A stretch of DNA of 64,000 bases from JBBDJB01 sp040880125 (lineage in GTDB: Bacteria > Planctomycetota > Planctomycetia > Pirellulales > JBBDJB01). Below, one piece after another: positions 44,021-54,007 of this stretch (within the stretch, counting starts at the first letter, position 1; each line of letters starts with the position of its first letter). The stretch is taken from positions 1 to 64,000 of the forward strand of contig JBBDJB010000013.1 of NCBI GenBank assembly GCA_040880125.1, read 5' to 3'. The position numbers and the translations under genes were made by a program. Below the pieces are notes generated by a model. The model did not search any database, was not told where the DNA came from, and worked only from the letters and a program-made list of their open reading frames with translations.

Positions 44021-44616
44021 ATGACAGAAGACATCGAATGGAACGATCGCTACCGGGACGGTGATCTGCCGTGGGACACCGGTCGGCCTTCCTCCGAGTT
44101 GCAAGGGGTATCAGTCAAAACACCATCCGGCCTTGTCGCGCGCTCGAATTAGGCTGTGGAACGGGAGCCAATAGTGTGTGGCTGGCGCAACAGGGTTTTG
44201 AGGTAACCGCTATCGACCTGGCACCGCTGGCAGTGGAGCAAGCGGAGCAGCGCGCTCACGCCGCCGGCGTTAAGGTGCATTTCGTCGTCGCCGATGTGCT
44301 CCATTTGCCTGACGTGGATGGCCCCTTCGCCTTCGTTTTCGATCGCGGTTGTTACCATGTGGTGCGTCGAAACGCCCTGGAACATTACGCCCCAGCCGTG
44401 GCGCGGCAAATGGCTTCTGGTGGCCGTGGCCTGATCCTGGCCGGTAACGCACGTGAGCCACACGATCCTGGGCCGCCGGTAGTCACGGAAGAACAGATTC
44501 GTGATGAACTCGGATTGGCGTTTCAAATCTTGGACTTACGCGAGTTCCGGTTCGATGAGGCTCCCAGTGTCCCAGAGCGCTTTCTCGGTTGGTCTTGCCT
44601 GATTGAGAAACGCTAA
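44021..44616 (+). pseudogene. SAM-dependent methyltransferase with a one-base frameshift
   Basis: The N-terminus from ATG 44021 (MTEDIEWNDRYRDGDLPW, GRPSSELQ) and the rest (GISQNTIRPCRALELGCGTGANSVW) are in different frames. The break is at GCAAGGGGT, 44101-44109; a missing A (CAA-AGG-GGT) would restore one class I methyltransferase of about 198 aa. Motif I ELGCGTGAN and the acidic loop DLAPLAVEQAE are intact in the downstream frame. Such MTases usually begin with a WNxRY and DxPWD N-terminus, as here. It is preceded by the promoter-like block shared with the beta-lactamase-like gene. Function unknown. Confidence 0.75.
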
Positions 44617-44721
44617 CCATTGGGCTGCCACATGAGGGCACCGCCGTCCGGCCATCGAAGTAACCACCACAAATCGTCGTGTGTGGCGCAGTGGCCCCTT
44701 CGTTGCAAATTACCGAGCATC

Positions 44722-45705
44722 TCAATCCAGCCGGCGAGCCGGCACGCCTTCGTGCGTAATGCGGATCGGTTTGATATGGCCGTTCTCGTCGAAGTCCATA
44801 CGGTCGATGCAGGTGACTCGGGAGTTGCGATCCTTTTCACCCAGCGGGCGGCGATGGTAAACCGTGTAGTATTCGTCCGTTCCCGGCACGTGGATCACCG
44901 AATGGTGCCCGGCGCCGGTGGCGATTTGAGGATCTTGCTTCAACACCTTGGCGACGCGCTGAAACGGGCCGAACGGAGAATCGGCGATGGCGTAGGCCAC
45001 GCTGTAGTTCGGGCCGGTCCAACCGCCCTCGGACCACATGAAATAATACCTGCCGTCCCGGATAAACATGCACGGCCCTTCGACATAGCCTTCCGGCGTA
45101 ATCTCTCGGAACGTGGTTCCGTCGCCGAAGGGGATGAACCCCGTGAAGTCGTCGTTGAGTCGCGCGATGTTGCAGTGCCGCCAGCCACCATAGATCAGAT
45201 AATGGCTGCCGTCGGAGTCCTTGAACACAAACTGGTCAATGGGTTGTGCACCGTTGTGAAACTTGCCGACTAGGGGCTTCCCAAGATAGTCCTTGAAGGG
45301 CCCGGACGGCTGATCGGCAACGGCCACTCCAATTCCACCGACGGACTCGTCGTTTTGGATGTCGTTCGCACCGAAGAAGAAGTAATACTTGCCGTCCTTC
45401 TCGATGATCGACGGCGCCCACATTGCGCGCCGTGCCCATTGGACTTCGTCTGTGTCGAGAATGCGCGAGTGCTTCGTCCAGTTCACCAGATCCTTCGATG
45501 AGAAGCAGTCGAAAAAGACCTGCTCGTCGTAAGGGGCGGAGTACGTCGGATAGATCCAATAGGTGTCGCCGAAGATGATGCCTTCGGGATCGGCATACCA
45601 GCCCTCGAAAACCGGATTGCCGGACATCATCTCCTCTTGTGCGGCAGCAAGTTGGGCAGAAAAGAGGAATGACGTGGCTACAAGTACGAGAAGGTTCCGC
45701 TTCAT
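44722..45705 (-). CDS. Exported GH43-family glycosidase
   Basis: 327-aa secreted enzyme with a signal peptide (LLVLVATSFLFSAQLAAAQ). It is a five-bladed propeller of the GH43 type: Asp39 in WYADPEG (general base), MWAPSIIEKDGKYYFFFG, Asp in AQPIDQFVFKD and Glu in YVEGPCMF (general acid). Expected substrates are arabinans or xylans. It is transcribed opposite to its neighbours and lies between two genes that share a promoter-like repeat. Confidence 0.9.
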   Translation of the reverse strand: MKRNLLVLVATSFLFSAQLAAAQEEMMSGNPVFEGWYADPEGIIFGDTYWIYPTYSAPYDEQVFFDCFSSKDLVNWTKHSRILDTDEVQWARRAMWAPSIIEKDGKYYFFFGANDIQNDESVGGIGVAVADQPSGPFKDYLGKPLVGKFHNGAQPIDQFVFKDSDGSHYLIYGGWRHCNIARLNDDFTGFIPFGDGTTFREITPEGYVEGPCMFIRDGRYYFMWSEGGWTGPNYSVAYAIADSPFGPFQRVAKVLKQDPQIATGAGHHSVIHVPGTDEYYTVYHRRPLGEKDRNSRVTCIDRMDFDENGHIKPIRITHEGVPARRLD

Positions 45706-46108
45706 GATGCGACTCTCTCCACTCGGTCAACTTCGGCGACTTCACATAGGCACGACGATAGGAGCCGCGCGCCTCTACGTCAAGAAATGACGAAACGGCC
45801 GACAGCTTCCACCGGCTTATTTGCTCTTGCCCGAATAGGACGCCGCTTCGATTCTGCCTGGTAAGTGGCCTAAGAGTGACGAGAATGATCGCGGCAATCT
45901 GCAATTCTGCGCGATTTCTGAGGGCGTTGCGGCGGCGAACGGGCTGACACGAACATGTATCCGCGCTGGGGCGTCTGCCACGCACGAAGTCACGCGGGCA
46001 GTTGATTTACTATGGGCCCGCTAGATCAATATGATGTTAGTCCACGGCAATCGGTGCCAGACGCAGGCTGCCTTCCCTGCGAGGTCTGGTGTTGATGGGA
46101 CGTTTCAC
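45706..46108. other. Upstream region of GH43 and beta-lactamase-like genes with promoter-like block
   Basis: Divergent promoter area. Contains block B at 46006-46035; a longer open frame begins at 46031 inside the block. Confidence 0.5.
46006..46035 (+). promoter_or_regulatory. Promoter-like block, copy B
   Basis: TTTACT, 18 bases, TATGAT, in the shared sequence TTTACTATGGGCCCGCTAGA; 74 bases before the chosen ATG 46109. The first in-frame ATG at 46031 lies inside the block, which argues against it as start. Confidence 0.55.
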
Positions 46109-47344
46109 ATGTCGCTCAGATCAAACGCCTGGAACCAACCGATGGTGGAAAAAACCAAGCAGGTCAACCGATCAGGGACGGTACAACGATTATTGACGGC
46201 CAATCGCCTGTACCAGCTGGCGGTCGTGTGGATCCTTCTAGCGAGTTGTATTGTGGAGTCGAGTCATGGCCAGGCTCAAAAGGACAACGGCGAGCTGGGA
46301 ACGCCGCTCTCGACTTTGATTGCCGACCTCCGCAATGAGAAAAAACTCGTCGGCCTTGCCGCGATGGTTATGAAGGACGGGCAAGTGGTGGCGTCGGCGG
46401 TCGACGGGGAGCGGAAGAACGGAAGCGGAGTGCGGCTTGAGATCGGCGATCGCTGGCACTTGGGCTCGATCACCAAATCGATCACGGCCACGATGATCGC
46501 CAGACTGATCGAGTCGGGCAAGATGCAATGGTCCGAGACCATCGGCGAATGCTTTCCCGACGCATCCATTCACGAGGACTGGAAGCCCGTCACGCTTCAA
46601 CAACTCCTGACGCACACATCCGGTGCACCAGCAAACTTCTCCTTGCTCGTTTCACTCAAGTTTCCAGCACTCGGTCCCGAACGCACACAAGCGCGTCGCC
46701 AGGCCGTGCTTGGTGTGATCGCAGACAAACCAGCTTACGCCCCGGGAGAGAAGTTTGCCTACTCGAATGTCGGCTATACGATTGCGGGCGCGATGGCCGA
46801 AAAGGCGACCGGCGCGACCTGGGAAGACCTGGTGAAGCGAGAGGTTTTTGAACCGCTGGAGCTAAAGGAGTCAGGTTTCGGCCCGCCGATAAGCTCAGAC
46901 GAAACGCTCGAACAGCCACGAGGCCACCGAGCGGTTTTTGGTTTGGACATCCCGGTAAGCGACGAGTTGGACAATACTCCGATCATAGGCCCCGCTGGCA
47001 CTGTTCATATGACGCTTCGTGATCTTTGTACCTACGCCAACGAACACCTGGACGGCGAGCTTGGCGAGGGGAGCCTACTCTCCACCGAGAGCTACAAATT
47101 GCTCCACACACCGAAGCTGGACCGGTACGCATGCGGCTGGGTGAAGAAGGAGCCAACCGACGCACTCCCGCACACAGTGTATTGGCACAACGGGTCGAAC
47201 ACGATGTGGTATGCACTTGTGGTGTTCATCCCCGACAAAAACTTGGTAGTAGCCATCACCTCGAACGACGGCGACGTCGAACAGGCCGAAGCCGCCGCAT
47301 GGGAAGTTGTTGAAGCTAGCTCGAATCATTCCAACGTCGACTGA
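46109..47344 (+). CDS. Class C beta-lactamase-like serine hydrolase
   Basis: 411-aa exported serine hydrolase of the beta-lactamase/D-Ala-D-Ala carboxypeptidase family. The start is set at ATG 46109; an N-terminal helix (LAVVWILLASCIVESSHG) fits a signal anchor. Active-site motifs: SITKSIT (SxxK), YSNVGY (YxN) and HNGSNTMW (the HxG/KTG position). Such proteins are usually peptidases, esterases or amidases and not antibiotic-resistance enzymes. Preceded by promoter-like block B. Confidence 0.9.
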   Translation: MSLRSNAWNQPMVEKTKQVNRSGTVQRLLTANRLYQLAVVWILLASCIVESSHGQAQKDNGELGTPLSTLIADLRNEKKLVGLAAMVMKDGQVVASAVDGERKNGSGVRLEIGDRWHLGSITKSITATMIARLIESGKMQWSETIGECFPDASIHEDWKPVTLQQLLTHTSGAPANFSLLVSLKFPALGPERTQARRQAVLGVIADKPAYAPGEKFAYSNVGYTIAGAMAEKATGATWEDLVKREVFEPLELKESGFGPPISSDETLEQPRGHRAVFGLDIPVSDELDNTPIIGPAGTVHMTLRDLCTYANEHLDGELGEGSLLSTESYKLLHTPKLDRYACGWVKKEPTDALPHTVYWHNGSNTMWYALVVFIPDKNLVVAITSNDGDVEQAEAAAWEVVEASSNHSNVD

Positions 47345-47709
47345 TCCAGCCCCATTAGGCGAGTCCACAGCATCTTTGCAATTTCAGTCTTTCGAGCTGC
47401 TGCCCGAGGGCGGTCGCGCACTCAGCCCTTTGCTAGCCGCCGAAACGCCACTCTAGCGCTGCCAGCCGGACCGCACCGTGCCCGGCCCGAACTCTGTTCG
47501 TTGGATTTCACCGTTGCGGCGAAGACAACTCCTCCGTGCTGGCGGCCGACGCAACCGCGGCAGCGAAGGAGCCTGCGGTCTTCTCGTCTGCCGGTGGTCG
47601 GCCAAAACAGCCGGAAGTACATTCTGAGCAACTCAATTCTGCTGAAAAGTCCAAGTGGCATCCGGCACGCCAATTGCTGCTGCTCTGCTGGTCGGAGGGC
47701 CAAGGCTCT
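47345..47709. other. Intergenic region without supported gene
   Basis: No gene, RNA or repeat is seen. GGAGGGCCAAGG at its end is the ribosome site of the next gene. Confidence 0.45.
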
Positions 47710-48183
47710 ATGCGCACGATTGTTCTGGCTACGATGCTGCTCCTGCTGCCCTCGTGTGATCTCCCACGCGATCCGGAGAAGACGCTACAACGCGTCCGCG
47801 GTGCGATGATTCGCGTGGGTCTGACGGCCAGTCCGCCGTGGACGATATACGAAGGCGATCAGCCTCGCGGGATTGAAGTCGCCCTTGTCAGACAATTCGC
47901 TGAGACCTTTGAGGCGAACGTCGAGTGGACGAACGATTCCGAGGCCAAGCTGATGGAGCACCTTCGCGAAGGGCATCTGGATCTCATCATCGGTGGGCTT
48001 GACGACGAGAGTCCGTGGACAACACACGCAGGATTTACGCAGCCGTACGTCACCGTTGCGGACAAGCGGCACGTGATGGCCGTTCGGCAGGGAGAGAACC
48101 GGTTCCTCCTGGAACTCGACAAGTTCCTTCAAGGGCGGCGCGCCGAAATCCACCAGCGGGTCGATGCGGAGGCAGCGAGATGA
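47710..48183 (+). CDS. Short periplasmic solute-binding lipoprotein (SBP_bac_3-like)
   Basis: 157-aa protein starting at 47710 with a lipoprotein signal (IVLATMLLLLPSC). It matches the first lobe of amino-acid-binding SBP_bac_3 proteins: IRVGLTASPPWTIYEG, RGIEVALVRQFAETFEANVEW, LREGHLDLIIGGLDDESPW, FTQPYVTVADKRHVMAV. The second lobe is missing (usual family length ~230), so it cannot form a normal two-lobed binding cleft. Its stop overlaps the CDF gene by 4 nt, so it may work with that transporter and not with an ABC importer. Confidence 0.8.
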   Translation: MRTIVLATMLLLLPSCDLPRDPEKTLQRVRGAMIRVGLTASPPWTIYEGDQPRGIEVALVRQFAETFEANVEWTNDSEAKLMEHLREGHLDLIIGGLDDESPWTTHAGFTQPYVTVADKRHVMAVRQGENRFLLELDKFLQGRRAEIHQRVDAEAAR

Positions 48184-49148
48184 AATTGTCCCCCGCCTTC
48201 GAATTTCCTCCCGAACAACTTCGCGCCCTCCGCAAAGCCCGCCGCCTGGAATGGCTCACGATCGTGTATCTGCTTTCCGTCGTGGTCGTGATGTACTTCG
48301 TTTTGGGTTCCTCGCAGGCGATGAAGACCGCCTGGCTGGAGGACATTCTGAGTCTGCTTCCCCCGGTCGTGTTCCTCGTCGCCTCCAGGGTTGCGATCCG
48401 CCCACCGAATCAGCGATTTCCCTATGGCTATCATCGGGCGGTTTCGATTGCTTTCCTTGTCGCAGCGGTCACTCTGCTGAGTATGGGAGGATGGTTGCTG
48501 ATCGATGCCGTCATTAAGCTGATCAAGGCCGAGCACCCGACGATAGGTGGCGTGCATCTTTTCGGGCAAACGATTTGGCTTGGCTGGCTGATGCTACCCG
48601 CCCTGGTCTGGAGCGGCGTGCCGGCCGTTCTGCTTGGGCGGGCCAAGCTCCCCCTTGCCAGCATGATCCACGATAAGGTTCTGTACGCCGACGCGGAGAT
48701 GAACAAGGCTGACTGGCTCACCGCCCTGTCGGCATTCGTGGGCGTGCTGGGAATCGGACTCGGGTATTGGTGGGCCGACGCGGTCGCTGCCGCCGTCATC
48801 TCGCTGGCCATCATTCATGACGGCTACACGAACTTGCGCGAGGTCGTGACGAACTTGATGGACGAAGTACCGAAGACGGTCGAGCGGACCGAGCCAGACC
48901 GACTCCCGCGCCGCGTCGAGGATCGCCTGAAGCAATTCCCCTGGATCCTAGACGCTCAGGTGCGAATGCGCGAAGAGGGCCACGTCTACTTTGGCGAGGC
49001 GTTCGTTGTTGTCGACAAGTTGAGCGATCTGCCGGCGAGGCTCTACGAAGCCACCGAGGCCTGCGCCGGCCTCGACTGGCGAGTGCATGATCTGGTTCTG
49101 GTCGTGGTTCCGGCGCTAGAGAGGGAGAGCGGAGCCGATGCGGTGTAA
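48180..49148 (+). CDS. Cation diffusion facilitator (CDF) family efflux protein
   Basis: 322-aa cation/proton antiporter. About six membrane segments are visible, with PNQRFPYGYHRA and ALSAFVGVLGIGLGYWWADAVAA (conserved Asp positions) and the C-terminal domain ending LDWRVHDLVLVV. It exports divalent metals in the known family. It begins inside the stop of the solute-binding lipoprotein (ATGA). A second, frameshifted cation transporter is at 6353-7023. Confidence 0.9.
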   Translation: MKLSPAFEFPPEQLRALRKARRLEWLTIVYLLSVVVVMYFVLGSSQAMKTAWLEDILSLLPPVVFLVASRVAIRPPNQRFPYGYHRAVSIAFLVAAVTLLSMGGWLLIDAVIKLIKAEHPTIGGVHLFGQTIWLGWLMLPALVWSGVPAVLLGRAKLPLASMIHDKVLYADAEMNKADWLTALSAFVGVLGIGLGYWWADAVAAAVISLAIIHDGYTNLREVVTNLMDEVPKTVERTEPDRLPRRVEDRLKQFPWILDAQVRMREEGHVYFGEAFVVVDKLSDLPARLYEATEACAGLDWRVHDLVLVVVPALERESGADAV

Positions 49149-49621
49149 TCCTGTCATCAGTCGAATCCTGCGCATACAGGGGCGTCGCGATTGTTTGAAT
49201 CCTCGTGCGGCATGAACGATATAACGGCCGATTTCATGGCACGTTCTCCTGGCACCGGCTGCGCATCACAGCGTCGCCGGAGGAGTTGTCGGCCCTAGAA
49301 TATCAAGCTGGCATGGCTCGGATCGGTAGAGTGAATCAGGATCTCCGCGTGCGGCGAGTCTGGCTCTGGAATTAGAGATGCGAGTTGGTCCAACCTGAAA
49401 TCGCTCCGTTCGTGCAAAAGCGGTATGTAGTGGGCCGATCAAGATCGCTATTATAGGTCGCCAAAAACAGGTCGGGGAACACGTGTTGGCGATTTGCCGG
49501 ATGGTCCAGTGGCGGCGGGATCGTCGCGATTTCCACTGTTCCACAATTCGTCGTTCGGAACGCTCGATGACGACATCACCGCCGTGGTTCCGCTGCGGTC
49601 GAAGTCGCGCCCTGAATGACC
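49149..49621. other. Intergenic region without supported gene
   Basis: Open frames here have no ribosome site and overlap the TPM gene out of frame. No RNA or repeat noticed. Confidence 0.45.
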
Positions 49622-50296
49622 TTATTCGATCACGACGAGTTGGTCGGGAAGTTCGTTGACGTCGTCTTGCGCTCGCGGCATCACCGATGCGAGGCGATGG
49701 CCAACGGATCCGACCGTGTCGCATATCGCATCGGCGGGTGTACCTTCATGCAACCGCTGCGTGAATTCGCCGCAGATCTCATCGATGCATTCCTGACCGA
49801 GCTTATCGAGAATGCTCTGGTCGGCTATCACCGCCGCCATATGCTCGAACATCGAGACGTACAAAAGCAGCCCCGAGCCGCCGCCGGTGTGGTGAACGCG
49901 GTTGTCGAAAAATACCTCTCGCGCCCGGCCGAAAACTTCCTCGCGCATCTGATCGGTGGGCGTGAACAACCGCCTCAGCCAGTCGATCTGGGATCCGATG
50001 TAGGCCCCAGCCACAAAACCGATGAGTCCTCCGGTGAGCAGCGCAACAAGTTGCCACACCGGATCTGGCGCCGTCCAGCTACCCACCTCAGCAGATGGCA
50101 GCGGAAACACGGACCATACGATCACCATAAGGATGGCCGCAAACCAAAGTCCTATAACATCCTCCGGTCGATCATAACGACCCGAACTCCGCGCCACGAC
50201 CGGCAGAATTTCAGCGCTAGTCGCTGCTTCGGCCTCTCGAACGGCCTCATTGATGCGATCCCGATCGGCGTCGCTGATTGAAAGTTTCTGGGCCAC
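49622..50296 (-). CDS. TPM-domain membrane protein
   Basis: 224-aa protein starting at GTG 50296 with AAGGAGAG upstream. The first ~30 residues look like the start of a TPM domain (LSISDADRDRINEAVREAEAATSAEILPV). Two membrane segments (VIGLWFAAILMVIVWSVF and LVALLTGGLIGFVAGAYIG) follow, then a conserved end with GLLLYVSMFEHMAAVIADQ. TPM domains occur in phosphatase-like and photosystem-repair proteins. It is the second gene after the other TPM protein (22-base gap). Confidence 0.8.
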   Translation of the reverse strand: MAQKLSISDADRDRINEAVREAEAATSAEILPVVARSSGRYDRPEDVIGLWFAAILMVIVWSVFPLPSAEVGSWTAPDPVWQLVALLTGGLIGFVAGAYIGSQIDWLRRLFTPTDQMREEVFGRAREVFFDNRVHHTGGGSGLLLYVSMFEHMAAVIADQSILDKLGQECIDEICGEFTQRLHEGTPADAICDTVGSVGHRLASVMPRAQDDVNELPDQLVVIE

Positions 50297-50318
50297 GATT
50301 CTCTCCTTCTGCGGTGCC

Positions 50319-51104
50319 TTACCACGATCCGGTGGCACCACCGCCACCCGAGAATCCACCGCCGAAAGATCCTCCGGAATAGCCGCCACCACCGCCGCTC
50401 GATCGGCTGGTCACCATTTGATAGAGCACGAAACCGACCAGCCCAAACAGAGCTCCCCAAAACAGCCACGCCCAGCCGCTCGCCCCGCGACGGATCAGTG
50501 ACACGACGGTAAAGACCAACAGTCCGGCGAAGATCGCCCCGACTACATAATGCCAAGTCGGCCGCGGTCGCGTAGGCAGCTCCAAGTCGCGGGCCATCTT
50601 ATCGAGCGCCTCGACACCGGCTACGATTCCGCCCGAGAAGTTTCCCTGCTTAAACTCCGGAATAATCATCTCGTCCATGATCTGTTGGGCCGTGGCATCC
50701 TTCTCCCGCCGCCAGCCGGCGCCCAATTCAATCCGCGCCTTGCGATCCTGCTGGGAAACCAACAGCAGGATTCCGTAGTTCCAGGGTGTCTCCCCCAGAG
50801 TCGCCGGCCCAATTCCCCACTGGTCGAACAGCAGCCGGGCGAAGGTCTCGATGCGCAATCCCTCACCTCCGTGCTTCCCCATCGATTCGATCGTCACCAC
50901 GACGATCGGTGCCGCCTTGTCGGTCAGCAGCTTGTCCGCGATTTGCTTGATCTTTTGCTCATCGGCGTCGTTGATCATGTCCGCCGTATCGAGCACAAAC
51001 TCTCGGTCGCCCGGCCGTTGCAGATCGATCTGGCTGGGCAGTTGCGCATACGCGGTTTGGCAGGCCAGTATCGATACGATGCTGATCAGCAGTGCGCGAA
51101 CCAT
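50319..51104 (-). CDS. TPM-domain protein with glycine-rich tail (YgcG-like)
   Basis: 261-aa exported protein with a signal peptide (LLISIVSILACQTAYAQ). The TPM domain spans ~30-180 (FVLDTADMINDADEQKIKQIADKLL, WGIGPATLGETPWNYGILLLVS). Two membrane helices (~195-240) and a glycine/serine-rich end finishing GATGSW match YgcG-like proteins. The start at 51104 is chosen for the signal peptide. Together with the next TPM gene it forms a two-gene unit. Cellular function unknown. Confidence 0.85.
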   Translation of the reverse strand: MVRALLISIVSILACQTAYAQLPSQIDLQRPGDREFVLDTADMINDADEQKIKQIADKLLTDKAAPIVVVTIESMGKHGGEGLRIETFARLLFDQWGIGPATLGETPWNYGILLLVSQQDRKARIELGAGWRREKDATAQQIMDEMIIPEFKQGNFSGGIVAGVEALDKMARDLELPTRPRPTWHYVVGAIFAGLLVFTVVSLIRRGASGWAWLFWGALFGLVGFVLYQMVTSRSSGGGGGYSGGSFGGGFSGGGGATGSW

Positions 51105-51374
51105 TGACGTCGTGAGCTTGTTCGCAACCGACACGATCGTCAGCCTAGTTCTCGCGGTGCGCTGCTTTCGCAAACCAATGCGGTAAGTAGATGTTGACTC
51201 TCCACACTCCGCTGAAGCTGCCAGCAATTGATCCGACACGCCCGCACCTCCTTCTCGATCATTCGGACGGCCTCGCTTCAGGTCACGCGATGCCCGAAGT
51301 CCAATCCGACTCGGATGAACCAAACTCAAAATCGGTGAATTGCTAAGACCCGACGCCCTTTGGTCGGTGATGAG

Positions 51375-53729
51375 TTAGCGTGCCTCGATCATTACCCGTG
51401 TGACGCCAAGTGCCTCGACCGCGTGTTTCGACAGCGGCGCCGGGTGCAGCTTACCGGTGGCCCACAGTTCGTAGGTGCTATGGCGATATTCGCTGTCCGG
51501 CCGTTCGGATTGACCGATCGGAAGCACGCTCTGGGCCAGATCGGGGTCATGCATCGGCACCCACTGCGTGTAGGATTGCGCGGTCTGGCAAGCGATCGTG
51601 CCGCCGTCAACCACATCGAGCGGCGGGAGCGGGACCGCATGCGCCGCATCGAGCGCAGGGAAATTATCCAGGCTTTCGTAATAGCCGAGTTGCCTTTCCG
51701 TCACGGCGGTTCGGGCTTGTTGCTGCCACCTTGAAGGATCGGTGCCATATTTGTTGCGGCACGCTTGCCATGCAGATGACAGCGACTGGTCGATAAATGC
51801 CCGCTCTCGCTCGGTTAACTCCGCCGTGGGATCGTGCTCTATCCGCCGCGTGGCTGACTTCAGGAAGTACGCCAATCCCGATTCGCCCCCTCCGTATTGA
51901 AACGCCAGGTCGGTAGTGACAAAGCGGAAGAACGTGTTCAGTTCGAGGGCCAGTGCCGATCCTTCCTCGGCCAGTGACATCGAGGCGCCGCCCCGGTACC
52001 ACGGTTCGAGCAACCCCAGCGCGCTCATCGCGCCTTCCGATAAATCCGCCTGCTGTCCATCGCGAAGATGTAGCCCCAGTCGAACGATGTCGCGTCGTGC
52101 CGGATTCACGGCATCGTAGTGAATTGCTCGTACGTCCTCAGGCGCAAACTCTTCCTGCGCAGTCAACCGCTCGCGCAGTCGCCACGAACGGACGGTATCG
52201 CCGCCGCTGCCGGTCATAGCACCCAGGTGGATCGGGTACCACGCTTCAATCGGCCGGTGATTGCCGCTGTACAAGAACCCGGCCTGCGGGTTCAGAACGC
52301 CGGGCTGCACCTCGTGGGGCAGGATTTCTTGCCAGTCCTGATCGCTGCGGTGCCCCGCCGCGGCTCGGCGACCATGGGAGTCATCGGAGCGCGACCGCAC
52401 TGGGATCGCGCCGATCGCACGGTAGCCAATGTTGCCATCGCGGTCGCCGAACACGACGTTGGCGCTCGGAAAGCGCCAGCCTTCGAGCGCCGCATCGAAC
52501 TGGCGAGCATCCGACGCCCTGATCATCGCGATTGCTCCCTGGATCGTCTCGTGGCCGGTTTCGCACATCGGGATCCGCTTGAGTGCGACTTGACCATCCG
52601 CCGGACGGGCGTAGCAGAACTCCGTCGCCACGGGGCCGAAGCTTGTTTCGCAAACTGTGAAATTAACGGATGGTCCGCCCTTGACCTTAATTACCTCGGG
52701 GTGCACCGTCATCGGAGTCCATTCTCCGTCGAGGCGATATTCGTCGGGACGGGCCGGATCCGTATCCAGCAAAAAAAGATCGGCCTGGTCGGCGCCCAAA
52801 GCGGTCATGCCCCAGGCGACCTTATCGGTGAAGCCAATGAGCAGAATCGGGCTTCCGGGTACCCCCATGCCGCGAGTATTGAAGGTCGCGCCCTGGATGT
52901 GGAACTCGTAAAACAGCGAAGGGTTGCGAACAGGAGTTTGGGGATCGCTGACGAGAACCGACGAGCCGGTGGTGGTTCGCTCGCCCCCCACTACCCAAGC
53001 GTGGCTGAATTTGGGGCCCTGGGCGCCTGACCCGTCGGAGGCCATTCCATGCTGGCGGGCGTACTGCTCGACTCGAGCGATCCACTGCTCGTCCAGATCG
53101 CTCCTTTGGACGACGGCGGGGCTGTCGTCCGGCGGCATGGGATCGAGACCGGCAGGAATCTCCAGTTCTCGACCAGTATTTCGGCTGGCGATCAAGTCGC
53201 GAGTTCCATCGGTGGCAAAGAATTGGCCGATATGCCACCACGACGACAGGCAGTCGGCGGGTGTCCACTTCTCTACAGTCAGGCCCGTCTCGGCGAACAG
53301 TGGCGGTAAGTCATCTTGATGTTCGCGAAACCAGTCGTTCACACCACTGCAATAGGCGTCAAGCAACGATCGAGTATCGGCATCCAAATTGGCGGCAATT
53401 CGTTGCGCCGCCCGATGAAATCCGAACGTGCGCATCTTGCGGTCGTTGTCCACGGCCGTGTCGTCACGGGTCAGCATTTTGACGTCCCCGATCACCTCGG
53501 CAAGCCGGCCCTGCACGATCCGCAGCGAATAAGTCATCTGAAATGCGCGGTCTTCGGCGGTGGCATATCCCAGCCCATAAAATGCGCCTTCATCGGTCGT
53601 CGCAAAGACGTGAGGGATGCCCCACGGATCCCGCAGCACTTCGACCTGCTCGGCGACGGAAGTCGCCACCTGCAGCAGAAGGACGGCGCATATGAGAATG
53701 GTTTTGCAAAACGACCTGATTGGGGGCAC
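51375..53729 (-). CDS. Penicillin acylase-family N-terminal nucleophile amidase
   Basis: 784-aa exported precursor: signal peptide (KTILICAVLLLQVATSVA), alpha-chain region, then a likely self-cleavage site near GPKFSHAWVVGG, where Ser242 would become the N-terminal nucleophile of the beta chain. Blocks IPHVFATTDEGAFYGLGYATAEDR and NPSLFYEFHIQG are family-typical. It would hydrolyse amides such as acyl-homoserine lactones or acylated peptides; substrate unknown. No neighbour points to a specific one. Confidence 0.92.
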   Translation of the reverse strand: MPPIRSFCKTILICAVLLLQVATSVAEQVEVLRDPWGIPHVFATTDEGAFYGLGYATAEDRAFQMTYSLRIVQGRLAEVIGDVKMLTRDDTAVDNDRKMRTFGFHRAAQRIAANLDADTRSLLDAYCSGVNDWFREHQDDLPPLFAETGLTVEKWTPADCLSSWWHIGQFFATDGTRDLIASRNTGRELEIPAGLDPMPPDDSPAVVQRSDLDEQWIARVEQYARQHGMASDGSGAQGPKFSHAWVVGGERTTTGSSVLVSDPQTPVRNPSLFYEFHIQGATFNTRGMGVPGSPILLIGFTDKVAWGMTALGADQADLFLLDTDPARPDEYRLDGEWTPMTVHPEVIKVKGGPSVNFTVCETSFGPVATEFCYARPADGQVALKRIPMCETGHETIQGAIAMIRASDARQFDAALEGWRFPSANVVFGDRDGNIGYRAIGAIPVRSRSDDSHGRRAAAGHRSDQDWQEILPHEVQPGVLNPQAGFLYSGNHRPIEAWYPIHLGAMTGSGGDTVRSWRLRERLTAQEEFAPEDVRAIHYDAVNPARRDIVRLGLHLRDGQQADLSEGAMSALGLLEPWYRGGASMSLAEEGSALALELNTFFRFVTTDLAFQYGGGESGLAYFLKSATRRIEHDPTAELTERERAFIDQSLSSAWQACRNKYGTDPSRWQQQARTAVTERQLGYYESLDNFPALDAAHAVPLPPLDVVDGGTIACQTAQSYTQWVPMHDPDLAQSVLPIGQSERPDSEYRHSTYELWATGKLHPAPLSKHAVEALGVTRVMIEAR

Positions 53730-54007
53730 GATGGATACTCCACATCAGAAGCTGCAACAGTTGTAAATCCTGCGGGACGTCATCCAATGATTGTACCCTG
53801 AACCAGCCGACGTCCGCGACGAGCCGGTGCCAGTCGAGCGGACGCCGGTGTCACATCGCGATAAGGGTTTTACAAAGCCAATGTCCCGAATTGGCCAGCC
53901 GGCATGGTTGCCGTTAGAATCGGCTGGCCCTGTGCAGAATTGCTTTTCACTGCCGCTAATCCCGCTTCTTCTAAGGCGTGCTACGCCGCCCCACGGATAT
54001 CCTTGCC

